A stretch of 64,000 nucleotides of DNA, taken from contig CAWJMF010000006.1 in the NCBI GenBank assembly GCA_963843945.1, positions 372,001-436,000 of the forward strand, written 5' to 3'. Every line of letters starts with the position of its first letter. The first letter of the stretch is position 1. The translations under genes and the position numbers were made by a program. Under the pieces are notes generated by a model, which ran no database searches, was not told where the DNA came from, and saw only the letters and a list, made by a program, of their open reading frames with translations. The DNA comes from CAWJMF01 sp963843945 (GTDB lineage: Bacteria; Vulcanimicrobiota; Vulcanimicrobiia; Vulcanimicrobiales; Vulcanimicrobiaceae). Shown here piece after piece: positions 44,101 through 52,810 of the stretch.

Positions 44101-45242
44101 GAGAGCGGCGTTCCCGCCGTTTGGACGGCCGAAACGAGTAGTTCGCTCATCCTGCGCCCGACGACGTCGAGTCCTTCGATCTCGCGGCCGGCGCCGCGAC
44201 GGAGCCCGAGCTCGACGTAGGGGAGGTACTCGCGCGTATGGTCGCTACCCGGTGCCGTCGGATCGCAGCCGTGATCGGCGGTGAAGATCGCCAGGTCTCC
44301 CGGACGCAGCGCCGCCTCCAGCGCGGGGACGCGCTCGTCCAGACGTTCCAGCGCGGCCGCGTAGCCGCGAACGTCGCGACGGTGTCCGTATTTCGAGTCG
44401 AAGTCGTTGAGATTCACGAAAACGAAGCCGCCCTCGATGGAATGCAGGATCTGAAACGTTCGTACCATCGCCTCTTCGTTATCCTTGACCCGGATGGAGC
44501 TTGCAATGCCGCGTCCATTAAAAATATCGCAGATCTTCCCGACCGCATGGACTTCGACGCCGGCCCGCGCCATCCGGTCGAGTACGTTCGGCGGCGGATC
44601 GAGGGCGAAATCGCGCCGGTTGGGCGTGCGTTCGAAGTGGCCGGGCACCCCGATGAAGGGCCGCGCGATCACGCGGTTCACTTCGTTGGGAGGCACCAGC
44701 ATCGCCCGCGCGCGCTCGCACCAATCGTAAAGGCGTTCGAGTTCGACGACATCCTCGTGGGCCGCGACCTGAAACACCGAATCGGCCGAAGTGTACAGGA
44801 TCGGCCGCCCGGTCGAAAGGTGTTCGGGCCCCAATCGTTCGATGATTTCCGTACCCGAAGCGGCGACGTTTCCGAGCGGCGGAACCCCGCAGATCGCGGC
44901 AAACGCCGCGACCACCTCGGGGGGAAACCCGTCGGGATAGGTCGGAAACGGAACCTCCGTGTGGATGCCCGCCATCTCCCAGTGGCCGGTGATTGTGTCC
45001 TTGCCCTTCGACGTTTCGTCGAGTTTTTCGACGAACGCGGCTGGTTCGGCGACCGGGGGGACTCCGCGAATAGGGGTCAGGCAACCCAGCCCCAAACGCT
45101 CGAAATTGGGTAACGTGAGTCCGCCCACGTTATGCGCCGTATTGCCGATCGTGTTGGCGCCGGGCGCGTCGCCGTAAGCGGCCGCGTCGCCCAGCGCGCC
45201 GATGCCGCCCGAATCGAGGACGATCACGATGCCGCGAGCCAT
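44097..45242 (-). CDS. deoB: Phosphopentomutase
   Basis: 381 aa, alkaline-phosphatase-superfamily metalloenzyme interconverting (deoxy)ribose 1- and 5-phosphates. VIVLDSGGIGALGDA gives the first metal ligand, KDTITGHWEMAG the phosphorylated Thr, and NLNDFDSKYGHRRDV and FTADHGCDPTAPGSDHTREY the remaining metal site. It belongs to nucleoside catabolism, as does the pyrimidine phosphorylase at 53.7 kb. It is divergent from the LptD-like gene. Confidence 0.94.
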   Translation of the reverse strand: MARGIVIVLDSGGIGALGDAAAYGDAPGANTIGNTAHNVGGLTLPNFERLGLGCLTPIRGVPPVAEPAAFVEKLDETSKGKDTITGHWEMAGIHTEVPFPTYPDGFPPEVVAAFAAICGVPPLGNVAASGTEIIERLGPEHLSTGRPILYTSADSVFQVAAHEDVVELERLYDWCERARAMLVPPNEVNRVIARPFIGVPGHFERTPNRRDFALDPPPNVLDRMARAGVEVHAVGKICDIFNGRGIASSIRVKDNEEAMVRTFQILHSIEGGFVFVNLNDFDSKYGHRRDVRGYAAALERLDERVPALEAALRPGDLAIFTADHGCDPTAPGSDHTREYLPYVELGLRRGAGREIEGLDVVGRRMSELLVSAVQTAGTPLS

Positions 45243-45299
45243 ACGGCCGCGCTTCGTAATCGAGTGAACGATGCCTCCCGATGCTTCGTTCTTTCACCT

Positions 45300-47345
45300 G
45301 TGCGGGAAAATCGTCTGCGGAAAAAACCTCTGACAAATTTCCTCCGGCCCGCTGTCGTCATCTGCGCGCTCGTTGCCGCGGCCGTTGCGCGCAGCGCCGC
45401 AGCCGAAGCCGCCGGTGCGACGCCGGCTACAACTGCAGCGCCGATCACAACTGCAGCGCCGATCGCAACCGCGGCGCCGATCGCAACGCCGGCGCCGATT
45501 GCAACCGCGACGCCGGTCGCAAGCGCGACGCCGCCCGCGCTGCCGGCGGCGACCGCGGCGCCGGCCAAAGTCGACGTGCACGCGGCCCGGCTCGGTCCGT
45601 TTAGTCTTCGCGCCAATCGCATCGAATTCTACAGCAGCCGTTACGTCGTTGGAGCCAAAGGGGCCGTCGTCGTTCGCTTGGGTGACGGCACGCAGATTAC
45701 CGGCAACACGTTCTATCTGGACATCCGCCTCAACCGCTTCATCGTCGCCGGAAATGTGACGCTGCTGCGCGGCAACGTTTCGGTGCAGGGCGCAGCCTTT
45801 ACCGATTACCTCGATTTCGATCGCGCTTACTTCTTGCCGGTGGGCGACGAGCCCGATCGCTGGACGTACGCGCAGGGCGACTACGCGCACCCCTTACGCG
45901 GGCGCGAAATGCCCGGCGACACTTTCTACTTGCCCGACGTTTCGACCGAGCGCGTCTTCCTGACGGCGACGAAAGCGGTGGTCGATCCACACGCGAGCGT
46001 GCACTTTTGGCCCGCGGTCATCAACTTCGGCATCGCAAAAATTCCGTTTCCCGGTTACTTCCTCAGCTACTCGCCCAATCCGAACTTCGCCCAGAACGCC
46101 CTAGCGGGAGCGACGGTCGACGGGCCTTACGATTTCCTCGGCGGCACGCACGCACTCTCCACGCTGCACCTGCGTTACGATCCGGTCAACAAAGCGTACT
46201 TCGCGCTCGAGCAGCACCAGGTCGGCGAAAACTACTACATCGTCGGTTCGATCAATCCGATCACGCGCCCGCAAAAGCAGTACAACGTGCTGAGCTTCGT
46301 CCACCCGATAAAGTGGCTGGAAGTGTCGCCGGCGCTTCAGGAAAACACCTTTCAACCCGGTTTTTCGCAGCCGTATTCGGCAACGGCGACCATCAATCCG
46401 ATCGTTAACATCGCGCTGCCGCGTTCGGGCTTACAGATCAATCCGATTTGGTATTGGGAAAGTTTGCTCGCGATGCCGCAACCGGGCATCAACGGTTCGT
46501 ACTACTACCACGATCCCGGACACGCTTGGATCCCCGATCATCCGCTGAACCTGCAAATCAACTGGATCGGCTACCAGAACCAAGTCAAACGCTTCCCGCT
46601 TTACTTCCGGCTTCGCTCCGCCTTCGGCTACGCGCACACGTCGCCCAGCGCGGGAACGTACAATCCGGAGGTCCAGGGTCAAATCATGCCGCTGACGACG
46701 CTGGGCGGCGTAAATTACCCGACGATCTACACCCACACGCTGGGAATCACGCTGTTCTCGCCGGCGGTTCGCCTCGGACGCGACCGCCGCGGCGCCGCGT
46801 ACGATCTGAGCTTTAACGCGACTTTCGACAAGCAGATCCAGTGGTCGTCGCTGCCGCACGCTATCGATACGACGACCTGGACCGGCTCGCTGAGCAAGGA
46901 GCTCTTCGATCACGTCCAGGGCCTCGTGCAGTACACCAACCTCCAGGTTTCCGACCGTTACAATACGGCGCAGGACCAGAGCGAAGTCTACCCGTCGTAT
47001 GCCGGCGTCGGCTTGAACGGAACGCTCTATCCCAGCTACGAAGCTTTCCGGGGCTTTGCGACGACTCGCTCGCTCACCGAACAGCTGCTCTTCACCCCGC
47101 GTCCGGGATTCGTGTTCTCCGCTGCGATGCGCGAGAACGACGACTTTCCGATCCCGATCCCGCAACCGCAGCTCCAAGCGCAGGTCGGCGTACCGCCGTA
47201 TCAAGCGACCTTCGACGTCCGCTTCAAAGTGACGCAGATCTTGACGATCGACATCTCGCGCTCGTATTACTTCAACTGGGGCGGCTATTATCGCTGGGGC
47301 TCGCCCTATGGACTCAACGCCTTCCTCATCCAGGTTGTCAAGTGA
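45300..47345 (+). CDS. LptD/OstA-like outer-membrane beta-barrel protein 1
   Basis: 681 aa from the GTG at 45300 (VRENRLRKKPL is a basic n-region before a hydrophobic core). A signal peptide is followed by an Ala/Pro/Thr linker built from near-tandem 18-bp units encoding API-T-A (about 45420-45590), then an OstA-like jelly roll (RIEFYSSRYVVGAKGAVVVRLGDGTQITG, seen in parts), and a long beta-barrel with alternating aromatic strands. It resembles LPS-transport protein LptD in order of domains, but no Cys pairs are present. It heads a five-gene plus-strand unit and is coupled (GTGA) to the next gene. Confidence 0.78.
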   Translation: MRENRLRKKPLTNFLRPAVVICALVAAAVARSAAAEAAGATPATTAAPITTAAPIATAAPIATPAPIATATPVASATPPALPAATAAPAKVDVHAARLGPFSLRANRIEFYSSRYVVGAKGAVVVRLGDGTQITGNTFYLDIRLNRFIVAGNVTLLRGNVSVQGAAFTDYLDFDRAYFLPVGDEPDRWTYAQGDYAHPLRGREMPGDTFYLPDVSTERVFLTATKAVVDPHASVHFWPAVINFGIAKIPFPGYFLSYSPNPNFAQNALAGATVDGPYDFLGGTHALSTLHLRYDPVNKAYFALEQHQVGENYYIVGSINPITRPQKQYNVLSFVHPIKWLEVSPALQENTFQPGFSQPYSATATINPIVNIALPRSGLQINPIWYWESLLAMPQPGINGSYYYHDPGHAWIPDHPLNLQINWIGYQNQVKRFPLYFRLRSAFGYAHTSPSAGTYNPEVQGQIMPLTTLGGVNYPTIYTHTLGITLFSPAVRLGRDRRGAAYDLSFNATFDKQIQWSSLPHAIDTTTWTGSLSKELFDHVQGLVQYTNLQVSDRYNTAQDQSEVYPSYAGVGLNGTLYPSYEAFRGFATTRSLTEQLLFTPRPGFVFSAAMRENDDFPIPIPQPQLQAQVGVPPYQATFDVRFKVTQILTIDISRSYYFNWGGYYRWGSPYGLNAFLIQVVK

Positions 47346-48232
47346 GAAATCTCGCCTTCGTCTTTCTGGCCGCGGCCGCACTGGTGCTTGCCTGGAGCGG
47401 ACTGGCGCGCGGCGGTGCGCTTCCGACTCCGCCGCCGATCGGCTCGGTCGCGACCCTGCCGCCGATCGACGCGACCGCGACCCCGTCACCCTCGGGCAAG
47501 CTCGTGAAGTATGCCGCGCAGATCCTCGACGTGCGCAAGTCGTTCGTCTTCTTCACGACCGGCGACGCCTTCCGGCTGGCGCCGGACTACAAGCTCGTCG
47601 ACGCCGCGGGCACGGGTCCGACGACGCTGCGGCCGGTGACGAGCACGTACGCCCGCGCGTCGTTCGACGCCGGCAGCGGCGCCGTCGTCGAGCTGGCCCT
47701 CTCGAAGCACCCCTTCCCGCGAGAAGCCTCCTACGACCAGATCAAGAGCTTCGCCGTCGCGCTTTCGACGCCGTTTCCGAATCCCGATCTCCAGCAAGCG
47801 AGAGACGGTTACGACGGCAAGCCCGTGCTGGTCGTCATCACGGTGCAAGTCCCGCCGCAAACACCGTTCGTCGATCCGATCTACATCGCGACGGACACCA
47901 GCGGATGGAGTCCGACGGCGATCAAGATGGATCGCGTCGACTCGCTCCACTATCGCGTCTCGCTGACGTTCCCGTCCGGTACGAAGCTCCTCTACCGCTA
48001 TACGCGCGGGAGTTGGCCGACCTCGGAGCGAGGGCAGAACGGCCTGCAGGTGACGCACGCCGTGGTGGTTCCCAACCTCGATGTCAAGCGTTTGGCCGAC
48101 ACAGTTTATCAGTGGGCCGACCAAAACCCGAACAACCCCAATCCGGCCGGGGTCTCGGGCACGGCGACGCCGTATAATCCCATTCCGTTCGTCACCCCGC
48201 CCCACTCGTTCCAAACGCCGCCGCACAAGTGA
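47342..48232 (+). CDS. Secreted E-set domain protein A, partner of LptD-like protein 1
   Basis: 296 aa with a signal peptide (AFVFLAAAALVLAWSGLARG) and a TP-rich linker. The N-terminal half carries SFVFFTTGDAFRLAPDYKLV. The C-terminal half resembles an immunoglobulin-like/CBM48-type E-set (IYIATDTSGWSPTAIKMDR, then LLYRYTRGSWPTSERGQNG). It is paralogous to the product of 49865-50557, which has the same two blocks. Its position immediately after a barrel gene, with stop/start overlap, suggests the two work together at the outer membrane. Function unknown. Confidence 0.7.
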   Translation: MRNLAFVFLAAAALVLAWSGLARGGALPTPPPIGSVATLPPIDATATPSPSGKLVKYAAQILDVRKSFVFFTTGDAFRLAPDYKLVDAAGTGPTTLRPVTSTYARASFDAGSGAVVELALSKHPFPREASYDQIKSFAVALSTPFPNPDLQQARDGYDGKPVLVVITVQVPPQTPFVDPIYIATDTSGWSPTAIKMDRVDSLHYRVSLTFPSGTKLLYRYTRGSWPTSERGQNGLQVTHAVVVPNLDVKRLADTVYQWADQNPNNPNPAGVSGTATPYNPIPFVTPPHSFQTPPHK

Positions 48233-48242
48233 GCCTGCCTCT

Positions 48243-49868
48243 GTGCGAATCCTCGTTCCGCTCGCCGCGCTCGTACTCGCGTTTGGATCGACGCCGGCGC
48301 CGGCGCGCGCCGAAATACCGGCTCACGTCGACGTCCGCGGCGATGTGGTGGGGTTCTATCCGTCGGGCGATGCGACGTGGCTCGCAGCGGACGGGCACGT
48401 CACGATCCGTGCCGGGGCACGCACGATCACGGCGGACGCCGCGCGCTACGATCTGCGCAAGAACCGCATCCTGGCGACCGGCAACGTGCGGGTCAGCGGC
48501 CGCGGCGACATCCTCACCGGCGCGGCGTACGCGCTCGAGCTCGCTTCGGGTTCGGCGACGCTGTTGCGCACCGATCCGGTACCGCAAACGCTTGCGCTTA
48601 GCGGCGACGACCTGCGCGGCGCCGTCGTCCAAGCGCCCAAAGCCGGCACGTTCGACGCACTCGACCTAAGCGACACGCGCCCTTACATCCGTTCGCACCA
48701 CGCCATGCTGGTGCCGAATGCGAATCTGCGGATGTCGCCGGCCGAGTTCCCGGCGACCGCCGGCGCCGGGTTCACGCTGCCGACCTTCCTCTATACGCTC
48801 GCTTCGAATCAAAACTTCAGCCAGAGCTCGATGCCGGGCTCGATGCTCGATCAGCCCTACACGCTCTTCGGCACGGCGAACTCGATGACGATGGCGCACC
48901 TGCGCTACGACGGGCAGAACGGCGTGACGCTCGGGATGGACGAGCGCCTGGTGGGCGGCAACAGCGCCTACCTCGTCGCGTCGATCCTGCCGCTGCGCGA
49001 CCGGCAGATCGACATCAACGCGTTCCAGCAATTGCTGCCGGGACTGCAACAGAACTTCAACGCCGACCACATTTTCGCCGAGTACCCGGGTGAGTCTCCG
49101 AGCGACTTCGCGCGCTATCAGCTCCAGTGGTCCCCGCGCGAATTTCGCGCGACCTTCGCGGCGAGCGAGTACGACAGCTCGCAAACCGCCGACTTCGTGC
49201 TCAGCACCTACGACCGCTGGGTCGCGCATCTCTTTCAATATAAGTTGAGCCTCGACTACGGGTTCGACCGCAATCCGGGCGCCGAGCCGTTCGCCGACGA
49301 CTTCCGCTTCGGGCCGAGTGCCTACGTGCAATCGCCCTCGGCGCGGCTGCCCTTCGACCTCAACGCGAGCGTCCGCTACGACTACGCTTTCGTCGCCTAC
49401 GACTACCCGCACGAAGTCACCAACGGCACGCTCTCCTTCAACTTTTCGCGCTCGCTGCTGGGAAGCCCGATTCGCTTCAACGGAACGGCCTCGTTTCAGC
49501 AAATCGACAGCCGCTACCGCAACGACGCGGCTCAGTATCTTAGCTTGCCCAATCCGCAATACCCGTACTACGCGCCCGACGGCACGCTCTGGCCCGGGTA
49601 CTTCGCCTACGACGGTCTCACCACGTTGCGCACCTACAGCGGGCAGTGGACCTACCAGCAGCGCGGCGATAACCAATTCCAATTCACGGCCTGGTACACT
49701 GACGACTTCCCCCAGTACCACGGCTACGGACGGCCGCCGCTGAGCGCCAACATCAACGTCACGCGCCGCCTGACGTCGATGCTCAAGATCAACTTCGGGC
49801 GAACCTACTACTTCGGCTGGAACAAGCAGTATCTCTCGCCGCAGTGGACGTTCAACGTCTCTCCGTGA
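48243..49868 (+). CDS. LptD/OstA-like outer-membrane beta-barrel protein 2
   Basis: 541 aa from the GTG at 48243. After the signal peptide comes an OstA/LptA-type domain (GHVTIRAGARTITADAARYD, LRKNRILATGNVRVSGRGD), the layout of LPS-transport jelly rolls. A barrel then ends INFGRTYYFGWN..QWTFNVSP with aromatic final strands. It shares overall organisation and motifs (ALRYD-type HLRYD, NQNFSQ/NPNFAQN) with the protein at 45300, so the two are divergent duplicates. It is coupled to the next gene by GTGA. Confidence 0.78.
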   Translation: MRILVPLAALVLAFGSTPAPARAEIPAHVDVRGDVVGFYPSGDATWLAADGHVTIRAGARTITADAARYDLRKNRILATGNVRVSGRGDILTGAAYALELASGSATLLRTDPVPQTLALSGDDLRGAVVQAPKAGTFDALDLSDTRPYIRSHHAMLVPNANLRMSPAEFPATAGAGFTLPTFLYTLASNQNFSQSSMPGSMLDQPYTLFGTANSMTMAHLRYDGQNGVTLGMDERLVGGNSAYLVASILPLRDRQIDINAFQQLLPGLQQNFNADHIFAEYPGESPSDFARYQLQWSPREFRATFAASEYDSSQTADFVLSTYDRWVAHLFQYKLSLDYGFDRNPGAEPFADDFRFGPSAYVQSPSARLPFDLNASVRYDYAFVAYDYPHEVTNGTLSFNFSRSLLGSPIRFNGTASFQQIDSRYRNDAAQYLSLPNPQYPYYAPDGTLWPGYFAYDGLTTLRTYSGQWTYQQRGDNQFQFTAWYTDDFPQYHGYGRPPLSANINVTRRLTSMLKINFGRTYYFGWNKQYLSPQWTFNVSP

Positions 49869-50557
49869 AGGCGGCTTCGGCCGCCTTTGCGGTATTGCTC
49901 TGCGGCGCGCCGGCGCTCGCCCAACCGCCGAGCCCGAGCCCGACTCCCGCCGCGGTCGGCGTGCGCGGGCAGTTCCTGGCGCTCGCGAACGGCTATCTCG
50001 TCTTCACGACGGGTGACGCGCTCGCCCTCGATCCCGCACTGCACGCGCCGGCAGGCTTGCGGCTCGGCGTCGAGATTCGCGCGACGCTCGACCCCCTCTC
50101 CCATCGCGTCGAAACGCTCGAGGTCACCGACCGCGGGGTGCCCGGCGACGTCGACATCGAAAAATTGCCGCGCGCGTTCGTCGTCGTCGATCCGCGCTCG
50201 GCCCGCCCGTTCGCGAGTCCGCAGGCCGGGGGCGGCACTACGGCGAGCCCATCCGCGACGGTAACCATCGTCGTTCGCGTTCCGGGCAGCACCCCGACGG
50301 GCGACGACGTGTACGTGTCGACCGACCGCAGCAACTTTACCCCCGCCGAAGTGCGCATGGTGCGCCTCGACGCGAGCCGCTGGACCGCGCAGCTGCGCGT
50401 TCCCGCCGGCACGACCCTCCGCTACGATTTCTCGCGCGGCAGCTTTAGCAGCATCGAGCGCACGCGCACCGGCGCGATCGTAACCCCACGCACGCTCGTC
50501 GCGAGCGACGGCGAAAAAACCGACGACGCCGTCGAAAGCTGGGCCGACAGCCAATGA
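49865..50557 (+). CDS. Secreted E-set domain protein B, partner of LptD-like protein 2
   Basis: 230 aa from the GTG at 49865. Signal peptide (AASAAFAVLLCGAPALA), PSPSPTP linker, then GYLVFTTGDALALDPALHAP and the E-set block VYVSTDRSNFTPAEVRMVRLD with TLRYDFSRGSFSSIERTRTG. These mirror protein A in order and spacing, giving a tandem barrel-plus-E-set duplication. The middle segment between the blocks is shorter and unrelated. Function unknown. Confidence 0.7.
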   Translation: MKAASAAFAVLLCGAPALAQPPSPSPTPAAVGVRGQFLALANGYLVFTTGDALALDPALHAPAGLRLGVEIRATLDPLSHRVETLEVTDRGVPGDVDIEKLPRAFVVVDPRSARPFASPQAGGGTTASPSATVTIVVRVPGSTPTGDDVYVSTDRSNFTPAEVRMVRLDASRWTAQLRVPAGTTLRYDFSRGSFSSIERTRTGAIVTPRTLVASDGEKTDDAVESWADSQ

Positions 50558-50597
50558 GTCCTCGGCGAGAACCCTAGCTACTGATAAAGCGGACCGG

Positions 50598-50825
50598 ATG
50601 GGAAAAGTGACGTACGCGATCGTGATCGAGCAGGCCCCGGACGGCGGCTGGGGCGGCTACGCCTTGGACGTCCCTGGAATCGGCGTCGGCGGCTACCCCA
50701 CGCCCGAAGCAGCCGGCGAATCGCTTCGGGTCGCAATCGAGATGCAGCTCGAGGCGATGCGCGAGCTGGGGCAGCCGATTCCGAAAGCAACCTCTCGCGT
50801 TGCGGTCGTTGAGGTCGTCGCGTAG
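50598..50825 (+). CDS. HicB-like (UPF0150) protein
   Basis: 75 aa. The HicB partial RNase H fold is visible as YAIVIEQAPDGGWGGYALDVPGIG followed by GYPTPEAAGESLRVAIEMQLEAMRELG, with the invariant PG and the helix carrying E-A. No HicA-type gene lies beside it and there is no C-terminal DNA-binding domain, so it may be a solitary antitoxin-like or regulatory protein. It follows the E-set gene by 40 bases and could be its operon tail. Confidence 0.78.
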   Translation: MGKVTYAIVIEQAPDGGWGGYALDVPGIGVGGYPTPEAAGESLRVAIEMQLEAMRELGQPIPKATSRVAVVEVVA

Positions 50826-50847
50826 CGCGAAGGCGCGCTTTGCACGC

Positions 50848-51495
50848 TCAGCGCGAGGCGAGCACGATCTTGTGGGCGAGCGCGGCCGCGCCGAAGCCGT
50901 TGTCGATGTTGACGACGCCGATGCCCGGCGCGCATGCGTTGAGCATCGCGAGCAGCGCGGCGAGACCGCCGAACGAGGCACCGTAGCCGACGCTGGTCGG
51001 AACCGCCACGATCGGCGCGCGGACGAGGCCCCCGACCACGCTCGGCAAGGCGCCTTCCATTCCGGCGACCACGATGATCGCGCGGCAGGTGTTGAGCTCT
51101 TCGAGGTGCGCGAGGATCCGGTGCACGCCGGCCACGCCGACGTCGAAGCGGCGCACGACGTCGTGCCCGAGGGCGTCGAGGGTCGCTGCCGCCTCGTCGG
51201 CGACGGCGACGTCCGAGGTGCCCGCGCACACCACCGCCACGCGCGCCCCGCTGCGCGGCAGCGAGCCCAACCGTAGCACCCGAGCCCGCTCGAAGTAGAC
51301 GGCGTCGGGGAGAGCCGCGGCGAGCGCGGCGCCGTCTTCCGGCGCGACGCGGGTCGCGAGCGCGAAGCCGGACTGCGCGTAGAGCTCGCGCGCGATGCGT
51401 TCGGTTTGCTCGCGCGTTTTGTGCTCGGCGAAGATGACCTCGGGCAGTCCGGTGCGCTCGCTGCGCCCGTGGTCGAGCGTCGCGTCGTCGCTCAT
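50848..51495 (-). CDS. larB: LarB, nickel-pincer cofactor carboxylase/hydrolase
   Basis: 215 aa from the ATG at 51495, which overlaps the upstream stop. The N-terminal helix PEVIFAEHKTREQTERIA is the usual LarB opening. The PurE-like domain shows VVCAGTSDVAVADEAAATL, RFDVGVAGVHRIL, IVVAGMEGALPSVVGGLV, PIVAVPTSVGYGASFGG and VVNIDNGFGAAALAHKI. LarB carboxylates nicotinic acid adenine dinucleotide as the first step toward the pincer. It is separated from larC and larE by 23 kb. Confidence 0.93.
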   Translation of the reverse strand: MSDDATLDHGRSERTGLPEVIFAEHKTREQTERIARELYAQSGFALATRVAPEDGAALAAALPDAVYFERARVLRLGSLPRSGARVAVVCAGTSDVAVADEAAATLDALGHDVVRRFDVGVAGVHRILAHLEELNTCRAIIVVAGMEGALPSVVGGLVRAPIVAVPTSVGYGASFGGLAALLAMLNACAPGIGVVNIDNGFGAAALAHKIVLASR

Positions 51496-51932
51496 CGGAA
51501 CTCGAGCACGAAGGAGCTTTGCGCCGATTTCCCGGAGCCGTTCGTCGCCGTCAAACTGACGCGATAGCGGCCGTGGAACAGCGCCGGGACGTTGTGCGGG
51601 ATCGAAAAGGTGATCGCGAAGTGACCGCTCTCGACGCGGTGCAGCGGAATCGTATAGATGTAGACGTGCGCCGAAACCGCCGAGACGTCGGGCGTCGTAA
51701 GCACGGTCCAGTTCACGACGTCCCCCGTATGCGCGATCGCGGGCGAGGTCGCGACGGTCACGATTCGCGGCGCCGGTACCTCGTCCGGGGTCGCGTTCGC
51801 CGGCGGCGTGACGGCAAGCGCACACAGCGCAAAGGCAAGGGCTCGAATCCGGCTGGTGGAACGGGCCAGGAATGGGTTATAAGCCGATCGACCTCGGGCG
51901 GCTGCACGTGACGTCGCTCGAAGACCGGCCAT
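51492..51932 (-). CDS. Small secreted beta-domain protein (family also at 56444 and 57006)
   Basis: The mature domain of about 95 residues looks all-beta (GDVVNWTVLTTPDVSAVSAHV, IPHNVPALFHGRYRVSLTATN). Its VLT-V, G-F, IP-N-P and strand order match two other secreted proteins further along. A hydrophobic signal (ALAFALCALAVTPPANA) precedes it. The start is unclear: an ATG at 51932 overlaps the 5' end of the divergent gene at 51872, and no better ATG/GTG exists nearer the signal peptide. It is coupled to larB by ATGA. Confidence 0.5.
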   Translation of the reverse strand: MAGLRATSRAAARGRSAYNPFLARSTSRIRALAFALCALAVTPPANATPDEVPAPRIVTVATSPAIAHTGDVVNWTVLTTPDVSAVSAHVYIYTIPLHRVESGHFAITFSIPHNVPALFHGRYRVSLTATNGSGKSAQSSFVLEFR

Positions 51933-52810
51933 CCAAGGTACGAAGCGCCGACGCGGGACGGACGGTCGCAGCTGATGCGTCATTCCGCGCCTGGTTCGAC
52001 GCGCTGCCGAACATCCTGGCTGGGGCGGAGCTGCGCGAGCTGGTCCGCCGCACCGCGGACGCGATCGAGCACCGCCGGCCGATACTCGTAGGGATGGGTG
52101 GCCACGTCATCAAGGTGGGGCTGGGGGGGATGCTGTGCGACCTCGTGCGCGACGGTTACGTCAGCGCGGTCGCCTCGAACGGGTCGGTCACGATCCACGA
52201 CTCGGAGCTCGCGCTCGCCGGCAAGACTTCCGAGGACGTCGACGTGGCGCTGCAAGACGGGTCGTTCGGCATGTCCGGCGAGACGGCCGAGTTCATTCTG
52301 AGCGCGATTTCGGAGGGACGGGCCGAGGGGATCGGACGCGCGGTGGGCGAGGCGCTGATCCGCGCCGAGGCGCCGTACCTGGCAAATTCGGTTCTGGCAA
52401 CCTGCGCGCGCCAGCAAGTTCCGCTTTGCGTCACCGTCGCGATCGGCACCGACATCATCCACGCGCACCCGCAAGCCGACGGAGCGGCAATCGGCGAAGC
52501 GGCGCTGGTCGACTTCCGCACGCTCTGCGCGGTCGTCGCCGACCTGCTCGACGGCGGCGTATACCTCAATTTCGGCTCGGCGGTGCTCCTCCCCGAGGCC
52601 TTTCTCAAAGCCGTCAGCGTAGCGCGCAACCTCGGTCATCGCGGCGACTTCACGACGGCCGACTTTGATTTCTTGCGGCAATACCGTCCCGCGACGAACG
52701 TCGTGCGGCGTCCGCATCTCGGCACGAAGGGCAAAGGCTTCTCGTTCACGGGTCATCACGAATTGCTGTTCCCGCTTTTCTGGCAAGCCGTGCGCTCGGA
52801 GCTGGCGTGA
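51872..52810 (+). CDS. Conserved protein of unknown function
   Basis: 312-aa cytoplasmic protein beginning MGYKPIDLGRLHVTSLEDR. Strong family-like motifs: ILVGMGGHVIKVGLGGMLCDLV (a nucleotide- or sugar-nucleotide-type loop), AVASNGSVTIHDSELALAG, KTSEDVDVALQDGSFGMSGETAEF and VAIGTDIIHAHPQADG, with VYLNFGSAVLLPEAFLKAV toward the end. The motif richness and exact spacing suggest an enzyme with a Rossmann-like core. I have seen similar uncharacterised proteins near polysaccharide genes but cannot name the reaction. It is coupled (GTGA) to the GT2 gene. Confidence 0.75.
   Translation: MGYKPIDLGRLHVTSLEDRPSKVRSADAGRTVAADASFRAWFDALPNILAGAELRELVRRTADAIEHRRPILVGMGGHVIKVGLGGMLCDLVRDGYVSAVASNGSVTIHDSELALAGKTSEDVDVALQDGSFGMSGETAEFILSAISEGRAEGIGRAVGEALIRAEAPYLANSVLATCARQQVPLCVTVAIGTDIIHAHPQADGAAIGEAALVDFRTLCAVVADLLDGGVYLNFGSAVLLPEAFLKAVSVARNLGHRGDFTTADFDFLRQYRPATNVVRRPHLGTKGKGFSFTGHHELLFPLFWQAVRSELA

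Noticed and set aside
45420..45590. 18-bp tandem units near the start of the LptD-like gene as a non-coding repeat array
   Set aside because: They are in frame and encode the Ala/Pro/Thr linker after the signal peptide.
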